Assembly: GCA_963706555.1 (NCBI GenBank)
Contig: OY970164.1
Location: 5,022,001 to 5,086,000 of the forward strand
Source of the DNA: Bog-473 sp963706555
Lineage (GTDB): Bacteria > Actinomycetota > Acidimicrobiia > Acidimicrobiales > RAAP-2
DNA length: 64,000 bases
Reading direction: 5' to 3'
Made by a program: the position numbers and the translations under genes. Position 1 is the first letter of the stretch. The number at the start of each line of letters is the position of its first letter. The notes beneath the pieces were generated by a model, which was not told the DNA's origin, did no database searches, and saw only the letters and a list, made by a program, of their open reading frames with translations. Of the stretch, positions 34,331-43,667 are shown piece after piece.

Positions 34331-35077
34331 TCACACAACGTGGAGCTGGGGTCGTAGTGCTGCGCCGGCCTGATCCGCCAGGGCCACGGCCACGACCCGC
34401 TGTTCGTAGGAAACCGGGTGCCCAGGGGTCGGTGTCAGCACGAACCGGCCCAGCATCTCGCCCTGGCTGTGCACGAGGAGTTCGATCTCCGGGCCAGGAA
34501 GGCCCAAACGGTCGACTCCCCAGATCCGTCCGCCCAGCAGCACTCGTGCGTCGTGGTCGAGTCGCATCATGGGTCGCTCGGCCTTCCCTGCGTCGAATCG
34601 TGCCCCTCGCAGGTCAAGCAGGTCGACGAGTTCGCGACGCACTCGTTCGACCACCTCGTTGGCGGATGCACCCGACGCCGCCAGTTCTGCGACGTCGTAG
34701 ATCAAGTCGACGTAGTCAGCCTCCTGGGCGGCGGTCGCGTGGTGATGTCGATTGCGGGCGGCCAGCTCAGTCACGATGATGCCAACGACGAAGAGGCTCA
34801 CTGCTATCTCTATGTCAGGCCTATGGGTGATGGCGAGCTTCTCGTAGGGGCGCGTCAAGAAGAAGTCGAACCACAACGTGGCCGAGATCGTGGCCACGAA
34901 CCCAGAGACCCGGTTGCCCAGCGCGGCGACGGCAACGATGACGGCGACCAGAATCAATGCCGAAGCGGTGGTGGCGAAACTCGATCGGAATGGCACGAGA
35001 ATCGCAGCCACGCCGAGCGGCAGGACCATAGCTGCGACGAGGGCTATCTGGTCTCGGTGAGGCCGGATCGTGTCCAT
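34331..35077 (-). CDS. DUF4118 (KdpD-type) membrane sensor without kinase domain
   Basis: 248 residues. Three to four transmembrane helices at about 12-100 match the KdpD sensor domain (ALGNRVSGFVATISATLWFDFFLTRPYEKLAI). A cytoplasmic GAF-like domain of about 140 residues follows. There is no histidine kinase, and none is encoded nearby. Converges with the exchanger gene, with 20 bases between. It may sense ionic conditions and pass the signal by protein contact; this is inferred from the domain only. Confidence 0.83.
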   Translation of the reverse strand: MDTIRPHRDQIALVAAMVLPLGVAAILVPFRSSFATTASALILVAVIVAVAALGNRVSGFVATISATLWFDFFLTRPYEKLAITHRPDIEIAVSLFVVGIIVTELAARNRHHHATAAQEADYVDLIYDVAELAASGASANEVVERVRRELVDLLDLRGARFDAGKAERPMMRLDHDARVLLGGRIWGVDRLGLPGPEIELLVHSQGEMLGRFVLTPTPGHPVSYEQRVVAVALADQAGAALRPQLHVV

Positions 35078-35519
35078 AGTGACCTCGCTTCGATCTGTAC
35101 TTCCATTCTTCCACGACTCATTAGACCGGCTCAGCGCCCGGCAATCGACTCGATGATCCCGCGGGCACCGAAACCTTGGTCAGGGCGGCGAGCGTCGATC
35201 CGAACTCGCGGCCGACCGGTCGCAGGGGCTCCGGGGGCAACACCCTTGGGGGGGTTACCTTCCCAGGGCTTCTGGCTGACACACCGAAACTTCGGGAATG
35301 AACAGATTTCGTTGCTAGCCAAAAGGAACAGGAAACCGTCCGGGACGCGCCCCACCCACCCCTCTCCGGCAAGCAGGGCCCGGGCAACGTGCTGCGGGAT
35401 CGGGGACACCTGCTGTCCCGGTTAACGTTCCCCAGGGAGAAGCACCGTCGGGCGGGGCATGCGGGCCGCTCCCTGGCAACGAGCCCGGATAGCCTCAGCA
35501 GCTACAGCGAAGGTTCCGC
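35078..35519. other. Intergenic region, no gene recognised
   Basis: Contains a CCGAAACTTCGG dyad near 35284 and long frames in both directions with Arg/Pro-rich translations. No family, RNA gene or IS end was recognised. Confidence 0.35.
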
Positions 35520-36137
35520 TTACGGATTTGCAAACAGTCGAGATACGAGCCGCCTCCCGAATCGAAGAGCGAACAGATCGACAATCCAAACCACCATTGC
35601 CGCAAACAGAATCACCGAGGTCGTGACCAAGATGAGCGGCAAGTGCCCGGGGAGCGAGAGCAATGCCGACCATATCTTTTCCGGATGAAGCAGAGGGTCC
35701 CAGGAGTTGACGCGAACGACCCTGCCCAGAAACACCCCAACTGCGGCACAGAAGGCAGCCACGACGTCAACGGCTACGAGAAGCCTTCTATTTCCCGTCG
35801 TCCTCATGTGCCTGCGCAACAGTCCCAGACTCAGCACGTACGCCTCCAAGCCGGCCAGAATGTAACAGGCGTACAAAGGAACCAAGCCCAACAGAACGAC
35901 CTTCATCGACGAGGCTGCTCTCGCGTCCGCCGGAAGATGCACGAGGTCCGACATCACGTACGGCGCGTTCGGCAAGAAGGCAACGAAAAGGGCAAACCCC
36001 AGCCACCAACCAACGGTGCGCCGATTGCCGGCTCGAAACAAACTCGCTCCGATCGCCAGCGGCACAAAGGCGAGGACCAGATTCCACCCCATCCAATGGA
36101 CGTGGGCAGCAAAGAGAACCCAAGCTTCGTGCATCAC
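35520..36137 (-). CDS. DUF1361 multi-pass membrane protein
   Basis: 205 residues with six to seven transmembrane helices. The signature blocks of DUF1361 are present: WMGWNLVLAFVPLAIG, FLPNAPYVMSDLVHL and GVFLGRVVRVNSWDPLLHP. Function of the family is unknown. No operon partner: the next gene upstream is an IS and downstream is empty sequence. Confidence 0.85.
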   Translation of the reverse strand: MMHEAWVLFAAHVHWMGWNLVLAFVPLAIGASLFRAGNRRTVGWWLGFALFVAFLPNAPYVMSDLVHLPADARAASSMKVVLLGLVPLYACYILAGLEAYVLSLGLLRRHMRTTGNRRLLVAVDVVAAFCAAVGVFLGRVVRVNSWDPLLHPEKIWSALLSLPGHLPLILVTTSVILFAAMVVWIVDLFALRFGRRLVSRLFANP

Positions 36138-36352
36138 ATAACTCTCCGTTTCAAGGGAAAGACAGACCTCTGGCTATTGCTCTCATCCGGCTGACTTTGT
36201 ATTCAAGAGGCCAACAATAGGTGGCATTTGCAGGCAATGTGCGCGCGGGAAAGCCCCGACCGCACCCTCGCCTTCGTGCTGAATACGGTTTGTGAGCTGC
36301 GTCGGCTCGTTAGTTCGTCGATTCATCGGGTGCGGTCACAGCCACGCGATGA

Positions 36353-37400
36353 CACGTGGTGAAGGACACCAATAACCCGATCGGGTCCTTGAACTGGAGG
36401 TTCGCCGACGACTTGAGACATCATCCGGTGTGCTCTTCTCTTTCCTTTACGTCGGTCTCTTCCGGATCTTTAGCCTCGTTGTGTCGCGCCAGCGGACCGG
36501 GTCGGAGAAGGATGTCGAGATCGTGGTGCTCCGACACCAGGTCCGAATTCTCGAACGGCAGCTGCACGCGCGCGTTCGTTACCGGCCAGCCGATCGAGCG
36601 ATCCTCGCAGCGCTGAGCCGCTTGCTGCCTCGGGCTCGGTGGCGATCCTTTCTGGTTACCCCAGAGACTCTGATGCGGTGGCATCGAGAGGCGGCCAAGC
36701 ACAAGTGGCGGAGATGGCGAAAGCTACGAGGCCCAGGACGTCCGCCGATGAGGGACGAGCTGGTCGAGCTCATCGTTCGGCTCGGTCGAGAGAATCGGCG
36801 CTGGGGTTGCGTGCGGATCCAAGGCGAGCTCCGCAAACTTGGGATACGCGTCTCCGCTAGTTCGATCAGACGGGTCTTGCGCCGACACGGCCTGGGGCCA
36901 GCACCTCGGGGCGGGCCCACATGGTCGGAGTTCCTTCGCTCCCAGGCGCATAGCGTGCTAGCCACGGACTTCTTCACCGTAGACACGGTGTCGCTGAAGC
37001 AGCTCTACGTGCTCTTCGTTATCGAACTGTCGAGTTTCTCATCCGCGATCGGGACGCCAAGTTCACCGCTGCTTTTGACGAAGTGTTCCGCTCCGAGGGG
37101 ATCAGAGTGATCAAGACGCCAATCCGATCGCCTCGGGCTAATGCCTTCGCAGAACGCTGGATCAGGACGGTTCGCGCCGAGTGCCTGGACTGGACGCTTG
37201 TCCTTGGGCGTCGCCACCTCGAGCGAATCCTGCGCGAATATGCCCACCACTACAACAGCCAGCGCCCTCATCGAGGAATCCAACTTCAGGTACCGGTCCC
37301 AATAGACCGAGTCGGCGCCAATCCCGCGACGTTCCAGGTCCGACGCCACGACGTGTTCGGCGGCCTTATTCACGAGTACTACCCGCTGGCAGCCTAAACA
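36353..37400 (+). mobile_element. IS copy (second IS type, copy 2), internally deleted
   Basis: The left end GTGAAGGACACCAATAACCC matches the remnant at 29103, and the transposase occupies most of it. The right end could not be fixed; the coding part stops at 37397. Confidence 0.72.
36430..37397 (+). pseudogene. rve-type DDE transposase with internal deletion and frameshift
   Basis: VLFSFLYVGLFRIFSLV, VVLRHQVRILERQLHARV, WGCVRIQGELRKLG and ATDFFTVDTVSLKQLYVLFVIELS (in parts) are in one frame. About 80 bases are then missing where the copy at 29103 has VHILDITEHPTG. The reading continues in another frame with EGIRVIKTPIRSPRANAFAERWIRTVRAECLDWTL to TAA 37395. First D and E regions remain; the middle is lost. 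Confidence 0.8.
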
Positions 37401-37909
37401 GACACGGTTCGGCAAAGAACGGCAGAGCGTGTACCCGAGCTGAATTTGAGTCCCTCGGGAGCGGATGTTGCCAGGGCTGGTGAAGTGAACACTCCCCCGA
37501 TGTCTGGAACCCTCGGGCGCTCGAGATCGGCGAGACGCCGGCCGGGAAAGAGACTTCGAGTCGCAACCAAATTGGAGCGATCGATTGGGGATCCTGGTGC
37601 CCTTCAGCTTGCCCGCTAAGCCGTTGGACGTCGCGAATGCACCCGGCGTCCGAGAGTGCAATACTCCCAATCCGAGGGGGTTCCTGGCGGGGCGATAGGG
37701 AGGATCGAGACCCTCCCTTCGCGTTAGGGCAACCGATAGACAACCGTCCGACACCGATACCGCCCCTGCCGCTGAGAGGATTTCAAGGCGTCGAGGGGTG
37801 GGATGCGGGCATTCCGGCCCCTCGCTGCGCGTCAGGGTTTGATTCGCGGTCGTCGCCGCAACCCCTTCAGTTGACTCAGGCGGGGGGCGTGCTTTGACCG
37901 ACTTGTTCC
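37401..37909. other. Intergenic region, no gene recognised
   Basis: About 500 bases after the IS. A minus-strand frame (37366-37743) is open for 125 codons, but the translation has no domain and unlikely composition. No tRNA-like cloverleaf found by eye. Confidence 0.35.
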
Positions 37910-38338
37910 CTAGACCTCGCGAACACTTTCGTAACGGACTTGCTCTTGAACCGTGATCTCGTCACGCCCGCCGTGCGCCGCGAGGGCGTAGACGACGAGG
38001 ACGCCAATGCCGATGTAGGTGAGCGACCAGATCGGGTAGTAGGGCATCAACCAGATCGAGCTGATGGCGAGGATGGCACCGGCGGCGACGCCCACCCAGC
38101 GGCCGACCTGTGAACGGTTCATCACGATGACGAGTGCCGACAGGATGAGGATGGCAGCCACCACGATGTAGATCCACCCATACGTCTTCAGGCTATGGCC
38201 GAAGATGGCATTCTCAAGATTCTCTGGCAAGACACCGTGGTAACGGAAGGCCCAGATTGCGTCGAAGACACGCATGATGCCAGCGGTTCCGAGCACGACC
38301 GCCGCAAAGACAATCCAACCTTCACCGCGTTGTTCCAC
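37910..38338 (-). CDS. Four-helix membrane protein (DUF7144-like)
   Basis: 142 residues. Four transmembrane helices: GWIVFAAVVLGTAGIMRVFDAIWA, YGWIYIVVAAILILSALVIV, WVGVAAGAILAISSIWLMP and WSLTYIGIGVLVVYALAAHG. Motifs match the small actinobacterial membrane family DUF7144. There is no known function. Stands alone, with the next gene 152 bases upstream. Confidence 0.82.
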   Translation of the reverse strand: MEQRGEGWIVFAAVVLGTAGIMRVFDAIWAFRYHGVLPENLENAIFGHSLKTYGWIYIVVAAILILSALVIVMNRSQVGRWVGVAAGAILAISSIWLMPYYPIWSLTYIGIGVLVVYALAAHGGRDEITVQEQVRYESVREV

Positions 38339-38490
38339 GGGTCCGCCCCCTCTTCGTTAGATGATCCCTTACGGCATCGAAAGATAGAGCATGTGGAGAC
38401 TGAAGGCAATGGGTTTTGACGGCTGACACTGGCGTCATGATTGAGCCGGCTCCTGGGCGTGGTGACTCGACGCCCCGAACTCAGCTCATT

Positions 38491-38817
38491 TTATGAATCG
38501 AGTTCAGCGTCGGTCTCAGCCTCGATGACCGCGATGGCCACACCCAATGCCTCTGTGATCGCGAGGGCCGCAGACGTCACTCTTGCTGTCCCCACGATCG
38601 GTGCGACAGCCACCAGCACGTCTTGGACCTGATCGATCGTCACCCCAGTCTCCAAGGCAGGGCCAACATGCAACAGGTAAGAAACAGGCTTTGCATCGAC
38701 CGCGGCCAAAGCAGCAATGCGGACCAAAAGCAACGAGTGAGGATCTAGGCCACAACGCGCGACTGATTCCAGGGTCATCGCAGCGACTGTGTCGAGCACG
38801 GGCGTTTCACTTGCCAT
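38491..38817 (-). CDS. Carboxymuconolactone decarboxylase-family protein
   Basis: 108 residues, all-helical CMD/AhpD-like fold: LVRIAALAAVDAKPVSYLLHVGPALETGVTIDQVQDVLVAVAPIVGTARV in consecutive blocks. The CxxC of AhpD-type members is absent, so it is not a disulfide reductase by that mechanism. Preceded by GGAGACAG. Many such proteins are found with stress or catabolic genes. Substrate unknown. Confidence 0.85.
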   Translation of the reverse strand: MASETPVLDTVAAMTLESVARCGLDPHSLLLVRIAALAAVDAKPVSYLLHVGPALETGVTIDQVQDVLVAVAPIVGTARVTSAALAITEALGVAIAVIEAETDAELDS

Positions 38818-38917
38818 GGCTGTCTCCTAATCTTCGCCCCACCCTGTTGGCTGGGTCGTCTCTGTGTGCTTATCAGATCAGAACTCAGCTGGAAAATTTC
38901 GTCCACTCGATCACCCT

Positions 38918-39271
38918 TCACTCGCTAACCCTCAGCCAGGGCGAGGCGTGCGCGAAGCTGGAATGAGCGGACACGTTGGGACTGCGTCCTCTCCACCAGT
39001 GGCTTGGGCGGGTGGGGGGTGACGACAACTTCCCGTTATTGCGATGGAGCGTCCGAGGCGGCGGTTTGTGCAGCGTCTCCATGATGCAGCGCTCCTCCGA
39101 CTGCATTGGGCCAACCGGGACGCCCCCCGGATAGCACATCGCCTCGGCATTTCGCTCGGGCTTCAATCCGAGGGCGACGAGTTCTTCGTCGATCTGTTCC
39201 AGATCCGCGTCAGTTTCACCTTCCGAGGAAGACAGATGAATCTCCAATCTGCCGTCAATGTACTGAGGCAT
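38918..39271 (-). CDS. Possible small hypothetical protein
   Basis: 117 codons. The first 65 residues (PQYIDGRLEIHLSSSEGE.. ADLEQIDEELVALGLKPER..) are acidic and protein-like; the last 50 are Arg/Pro/Ser-rich and look like read-through into non-coding sequence, so the gene may be truncated near 39075. No ribosome site is clear and no family was recognised. Confidence 0.35.
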   Translation of the reverse strand: MPQYIDGRLEIHLSSSEGETDADLEQIDEELVALGLKPERNAEAMCYPGGVPVGPMQSEERCIMETLHKPPPRTLHRNNGKLSSPPTRPSHWWRGRSPNVSAHSSFAHASPWLRVSE

Positions 39272-39455
39272 CCAGTGCGCAGCAAGATCGGGGGTTGTTA
39301 TGGAATCGCTGATAGGAGCCAGGTGGCACTTTCGTCGATACCATTTCCAGCGGAGTTGGCGCTGTCCAATATCTCGGCCGAACCCCGGCGCGACCGTATC
39401 CCGAGAGTCGGCAGGATCGGGCGCATGCCACGTCGCGCTCCCTAGTATCTACTTC

Positions 39456-39977
39456 GTGAGTCCTCTCCACGCCGACAGGCAGACATCTTGGGCGGGATAT
39501 ATCGGCATCACCATCGTCTGCCTGGGAGCACTTGCAGTCGCGGGATTTATTGGATCGGTGGTCGGCCCTCACTTCAAGACCGCATCGACCTCCAGCACGA
39601 CGAGCACTTCCCTACACCCGGTATCAACGACCACGTCGACCGTTGCTCATTCAAGTGTGAAGATACTCGTGGCAAACGGCACTCAGGAACCAAACGCCGG
39701 TGCCCATTTCGCCCAACAACTCCAGCAACAGGGATGGAGCGTCTCTGTTCCACAGAACGCTACGTCGGCGGCATCGAACACAGTGGTCTATTACGCCCCG
39801 TCGCAGCAAGCCGCGGCCGCGCTTGTCGCTTCCGAGCTCGGGGTGCCAACCACTGCGGTTCAACCTCTCACAGCAGCCACTCCGGTCGCGAACGTCGCTG
39901 GCCTTGACGTCGTCGTGGTCCTCGGGCCTGACCTTGCCGGGAACGGGTTCCCGGCCACCACAGTTCCGACCACCTAA
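39456..39977 (+). CDS. Membrane-anchored LytR C-terminal-domain protein
   Basis: About 173 residues from GTG 39456. A short cytoplasmic N-terminus is followed by one transmembrane helix (AGYIGITIVCLGALAVAGFIG), a Ser/Thr linker (STSSTTSTSLHPVSTTTST) and an extracellular LytR_C domain (VKILVANGTQEPNAGAHFAQQLQQQGW, then VVYYAPSQQAAAALVASELG). LytR_C domains occur in cell-envelope proteins. An IS1380 element starts within a few bases of its stop. Confidence 0.78.
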   Translation: MSPLHADRQTSWAGYIGITIVCLGALAVAGFIGSVVGPHFKTASTSSTTSTSLHPVSTTTSTVAHSSVKILVANGTQEPNAGAHFAQQLQQQGWSVSVPQNATSAASNTVVYYAPSQQAAAALVASELGVPTTAVQPLTAATPVANVAGLDVVVVLGPDLAGNGFPATTVPTT

Positions 39978-39979
39978 CC

Positions 39980-41451
39980 TGATCCTTGACGACGATCTGC
40001 CTCAGGTGATGAGGGGCAGCGATCGAAGCGTGGCGAAAGCATCAGCCAACGCCCTGGCCCAGGGCCATTCTTTCTGGAGGGCCAGCGTCGTCTTGCGTGA
40101 CGAGGTAGTGAGCCGTCCCGCCGTGTGCAAAAGCGCATAGCGCAAACGCTTGGGTTCGGCCTTGGCCAGTTCGCCCTCGAGCACCAGGCCTTGGGTGAAG
40201 GCGATGAGGTCTTGGGCCAGGCAGATCAACTCGACCCAGCAGGCGTTGTTGGAGAAATCGCCGAAGGGCAGATTGCGCAGCCCGGTGTCTTTGGCACAGC
40301 GGATGCGGTCTTCGATGCGGGCATGACCACGGTGGCGTGCTTCGAGATAGGTGATGTCGGTATCGGTCGAGTTGGTGATGAAGACCTGGTGGCGCCAGCC
40401 GTTCGGGTCAAAGAGGTTGAACTGGGCGCCGTCGTGGGGCTCTTCTCGTCGGACAATGGCCCGGGTGCCAAGCGGCCAACGGGACAGATCGAGGTCGCTC
40501 AACTCAGCCACCTCGGCCCCTTCGCGGATCTCACAATCGGACGTGATGGCCTCGGTCCACGCCGACGTCGGAAGGGCCAAAATGGCCAGGCGAGTGGCCT
40601 TTCGCATTTCGAAACCGATGGAGAACTCGAGGCCCCGTTCGACCAGGGCGTCGGCGAATTGGTGTGTGGCCCCGGCCGAGTCGGTCCGCGCCAACATGGC
40701 GACGCCGTGATCACGATCCAGGCCCTTTGGCGTGACGGGCAACTGGGCCAAGGCGAGGTCGAGCACCTCGATGTGGTCATCGACGTTGTGGGGTGCTCGA
40801 TTGCCCGGACGCAGCAAGATGGCCAACGCCTCGTTGGTGGCGTCGAGGAAGCAGGCCAACGGAGAGAACCCATAACCATGCTTGTACGTCGGAGCAGCTC
40901 CGGACTTCTCCGAATGGGCGTCGACCAAGGTGGCATCGAAGTCGAGGATGAGCGGTCCGGTGCTGCGCACCGGACACAGTCCGGCCGCCCAGGCGCGCCC
41001 TCGCGCCTGCGCGCGGGCCGCTCTTATGGCGCCGAGTCGATCGGCATCGACCGAATCAACCACCCGGCTGGCCGTTGGAGTGGAGGCCACCGTGCCGAAG
41101 AGTCCCGGTTGATCGCGCAGCACCGACAGGTCCGAGAGACAGTCGCCGCCGTCGGCCAAGGTGAGTGCCACATCGAGCAGGACCCGGCCCGGATCGTGAC
41201 GCCTACTCCGACGCACCGTCGGGGCCAGGGCCTCGCTAAGTGCGCTGGTCAAACCGACCGAATCGGCCATTTCGGCCAGCAACCGGGTGCCCGCATGGGA
41301 AGCCACGCCCTTGCCATCGGCGGTCACTGACAACGACGGACGCGGGTTGCTACGCTTCACCTTGGAAGTGCCCTTCTCTCGGGGGGGATTTGTTGCTTCG
41401 CAACTTCAAGTTTCCCAGAGAAGAAGGGCTTTTCCGCGTCAATCAGCCTGT
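39980..41451 (-). mobile_element. IS1380-family insertion sequence, apparently intact
   Basis: About 1.47 kb with one full-length transposase. Likely imperfect inverted ends: CCTGATCCTTGACGACG near 39980 and, read inward from the right, GGCTGATTGACGCGG near 41450. A stem (CTTCTCTCGGG..CCCAGAGAAG) lies just upstream of the transposase at 41372-41423. Confidence 0.72.
40002..41360 (-). CDS. IS1380-family transposase
   Basis: 452 residues, full family length. An N-terminal helical region (SHAGTRLLAEMADSVGLTSALSEAL) is followed by LILDFDATLVDAHSEK, which holds the first catalytic aspartate, then YGFSPLACFLDATNEALA, VAMLARTDSAGATH (second acidic position) and ARIEDRIRCAKDTGLRNLPFGDFSNNACWVE with the catalytic glutamate. 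No frameshift. The second IS1380 at 45370 is a different, broken relative. Confidence 0.9.
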   Translation of the reverse strand: MKRSNPRPSLSVTADGKGVASHAGTRLLAEMADSVGLTSALSEALAPTVRRSRRHDPGRVLLDVALTLADGGDCLSDLSVLRDQPGLFGTVASTPTASRVVDSVDADRLGAIRAARAQARGRAWAAGLCPVRSTGPLILDFDATLVDAHSEKSGAAPTYKHGYGFSPLACFLDATNEALAILLRPGNRAPHNVDDHIEVLDLALAQLPVTPKGLDRDHGVAMLARTDSAGATHQFADALVERGLEFSIGFEMRKATRLAILALPTSAWTEAITSDCEIREGAEVAELSDLDLSRWPLGTRAIVRREEPHDGAQFNLFDPNGWRHQVFITNSTDTDITYLEARHRGHARIEDRIRCAKDTGLRNLPFGDFSNNACWVELICLAQDLIAFTQGLVLEGELAKAEPKRLRYALLHTAGRLTTSSRKTTLALQKEWPWARALADAFATLRSLPLIT

Positions 41452-41766
41452 GTTCACGCCAGCTTCATGAAACGTGCGGGTTTAAGCGACCTCGCGTCGT
41501 CCACCTTTCCCCGTATCGGGTGGCCGGCCGAGGCGGCGGTCCGGTACGAACCTCTGCGCTTGGACACGTCCCTCGACGGCCCCCCAACTTTCAGGGGGCT
41601 AGTTCGCGGAAACAGACCAACCGGTTCGAGGGATGCACGGCGTCAGTCAGTTGGTGGGTACGCTCCGAATTGTCGCCGCTCTACTCAGTCAGTCTTGGCG
41701 CCGACCACGCCCCCGAACCGTCCGAGCGGTTGCGGGGGCCTTTTCGTCCTCGAGGGTTCCTGACCC
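41452..41766. other. Gene-free stretch with two GC-rich hairpins
   Basis: A GCCCCC/GGGGGC stem at about 41579-41599 and the terminator at 41709. With the LytR_C stop just beyond the IS1380, these may have been that gene's original downstream region. A small RNA ending at the terminator is also possible. Confidence 0.4.
41709..41744 (+). terminator. Rho-independent terminator
   Basis: GCCCCCG-AACCG-tccgag-CGGTT-GCGGGGGC, a two-part stem at 41709-41739, followed by C and TTTT at 41741-41744. A sequence of the same design occurs at 51885-51920. Confidence 0.75.
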
Positions 41767-41952
41767 TCACTCATTTCCGTGGTTGGGTGGCTCCAACTCC
41801 TGGATCAGGGCCATAAGCTCTATGTCCTCGCGGTGTTCGAGGCACCACGCCTCGAAGGTTGCCAGCGCGCTCGGCCGGTCAGCCATGAGGTCGTCGATCA
41901 GTGTGCGCAGGGCGCGGTTCAGGCCGTCTTGGACTGTGGTCGACTCGGTCAT
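41767..41952 (-). CDS. Small hypothetical protein
   Basis: 61 residues (MTESTTVQDGLNRALRTLID...), mostly helical and acidic at the end. ATG 41952 is preceded by ACGAGGTTGGACC, a fair ribosome site. No family recognised; could be a small regulatory or toxin-antitoxin-type peptide, but nothing specific supports that. Confidence 0.5.
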   Translation of the reverse strand: MTESTTVQDGLNRALRTLIDDLMADRPSALATFEAWCLEHREDIELMALIQELEPPNHGNE

Positions 41953-42065
41953 GGTCCAACCTCGTTTCGTTGCGTAGGCGGACCCTTTGTTTAGAGTCTG
42001 TCAAAGCTTAACTCGGGCGCAACGGGCCTTTCGTCGACATCGGGCCTCCCCTAACCTCACCGACA

Positions 42066-42175
42066 TGGACCGCCTGCAGGTGCATGATCCCAACAGCCGC
42101 CCCGTCGCCACTAGCGACGACGGGGTGAGCTCGCACTGGGTCGACGTCCAAGCTCTAGCCTCTTCACGGGGGTGA
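42066..42175 (+). CDS. Short ORF related to the protein at 47923
   Basis: About 36 codons, MDRLQVHDPNSRPVATSDDG.., aligning with MDVLRAQDPNGRVLATSSNG.. at 47923-48156 (11 of the first 20 positions alike). The rest of the domain is missing here, so this is a truncated paralogue or a separate short peptide. Confidence 0.35.
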
Positions 42176-42194
42176 ACGAGAAACGGGAGGTTCG

Positions 42195-42458
42195 ATGTAC
42201 GCAATCGTGACGAATGTCCGTGTTGAGAATCCCGACGAAGCCCGACTGATCCTGCCAGAGGCCCGGGAAGCTCTTGTTTCTCGTGCACCAGGAATCGTGT
42301 GTGGCTACTGGCTGGAGCCGATCGAGGGCATCGGTACATCTGTCCTGGTCTTCGAGACCAAGGAGCATGCGGAGGAAGCCGCAAAGTATCCGGTGCCGCC
42401 GATGCCAGGCGTTACGCAACTCGATCTGACTATCCGTGAGGTATTTGCACAGGTCTAA
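42195..42458 (+). CDS. Small ferredoxin-fold (ABM-like) protein
   Basis: 87 residues: YAIVTNVRVENPDEARLILPEAREALVSRAPG, GYWLEPIEGIGTSVLVFETKEHAEEAAK and QLDLTIREVFAQV give the beta-alpha-beta pattern of dimeric alpha/beta barrel proteins. ATG 42195 follows GGGAGG. Function unknown; a small-molecule binding or monooxygenase-like role is only a family possibility. Confidence 0.65.
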   Translation: MYAIVTNVRVENPDEARLILPEAREALVSRAPGIVCGYWLEPIEGIGTSVLVFETKEHAEEAAKYPVPPMPGVTQLDLTIREVFAQV

Positions 42459-42549
42459 TGCATTAACGGGCCGCCCCCGATCGCCGGATATGCAAACGGG
42501 AAAGGGTCGCCAGACGGTAAGTCAGGGTTCTTCGACTGCGGTGATGACG

Positions 42550-43109
42550 TACCTGTGGGTGCCGAAAACTCGATCCGCACTGGCTGAACTGGATCTTGAC
42601 GGAGGATTGCTACTGAGGGGAGCAACATCGTATGGCCCTCTCGATTCTCTACCGGGCGTTCTGCCGCGTCTTCCAGCTGGTCCGGCTCGCCCGTCGGTCC
42701 CACGCCGGGCTGGCGCGATTGCTCTCGCGCCGGCGTCTCGAACGGTTCTTCGTCCAGCCGGCGACCCTCATGCGGTGGTACCGCGCTGGACCTATCCACA
42801 CCGGCGTCCGGGCCGGCCGACCATCCCCACTGGAACAGCGGCACTCGTCGTCCGGTTGGCCAAGGAAAACCCGAGCTGGGGCTACCGACGCATCCAGGGC
42901 GAGCTCGCCACCATGGGCATCACGATCGCCCCATCGAGTGTCTGGGCGATCTTGAAGCGCCTCGACGCCGAGCCCTCCCCGAGACGGTCAGGACCGACCT
43001 GGACGGAGTTCCTCACCGCTCAAGCAAAGGGCCTGATTGCTGCGACTTCTTCAGCGTCGACACCGTGCTGCTCCACCGGCTCTACGTCCACTTCTTAGCC
43101 TCAATCCAC
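42550..43109 (+). mobile_element. IS remnant, LRHEV/rve-type group, copy 3, interrupted by the group II intron
   Basis: Left end TGTGGGTGCCGAAAAC. The transposase reads MALSILYRAFCRVFQLVRLARRS, then has an internal deletion (ADRAVLAG part lost) and frame changes. RWTYPHRRPGRP, WGYRRIQGELATMG and SVWAILKRLDAEPSP follow in another frame, and it ends near LYVHFLASIH at 43109, where the intron begins. The catalytic second half is absent. Confidence 0.72.
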
Positions 43110-43667
43110 GTGCGTCCAGTAGCTCGGGACGCCATGAGCACAAAGGAGTGATCATGACCTAACCGAGCGCAAGCTCTCGTCAGCCAGCCGGTGAGAGACC
43201 GGTCCGGGGAGACGCCAAGGTCCCCGGTAGTGGAGCCCCCGGGTCCGGTCGAGAGGCCGGGGTCGAAGCGGGGCCGAGCAACTGGCCGGTCCGCAGCATG
43301 AAGCGAAGTCTGCAGCGTCGTCAAGACTTCCCGCCTTTGGCGGGGCAAGAGGGTGCCGAGCCTGTGTGGATTTGGCGAAGGCCATGGAAACCGCCTGGGA
43401 TCTTGGAGCGGGCGGTGATGGACCCTCCGGCGTAGGGGACGTGGAACGGTCAGAAGGGTGGCGAGGGAACTGGAGAGGCCCTACTTGGCCCCGACCCTGC
43501 GGAGATCGGGAGCGCGCTTGCCTATAACCGGTGACCCCGGGAAATGGTTGGCAGCCGAGAGGGAATCGGAGGGGGTCGTAGTAGTGATGACGGGCAGGAC
43601 AACACAACCTGCCCCGAGCGAAGGGCCCCTGCTTCATCGGTGCACGACAATGCTGGGAGGAACGCTG

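Noticed and set aside
37401..37909. Possible tRNA or attachment site (GGTTTGATTC near 37845)
   Set aside because: No acceptor or anticodon stem could be paired around the T-loop-like sequence.
40125..41330. 401-codon plus-strand frame over the IS1380 transposase
   Set aside because: Antisense of an intact transposase; composition (Gln/Gly/Val) follows the opposite codon positions.
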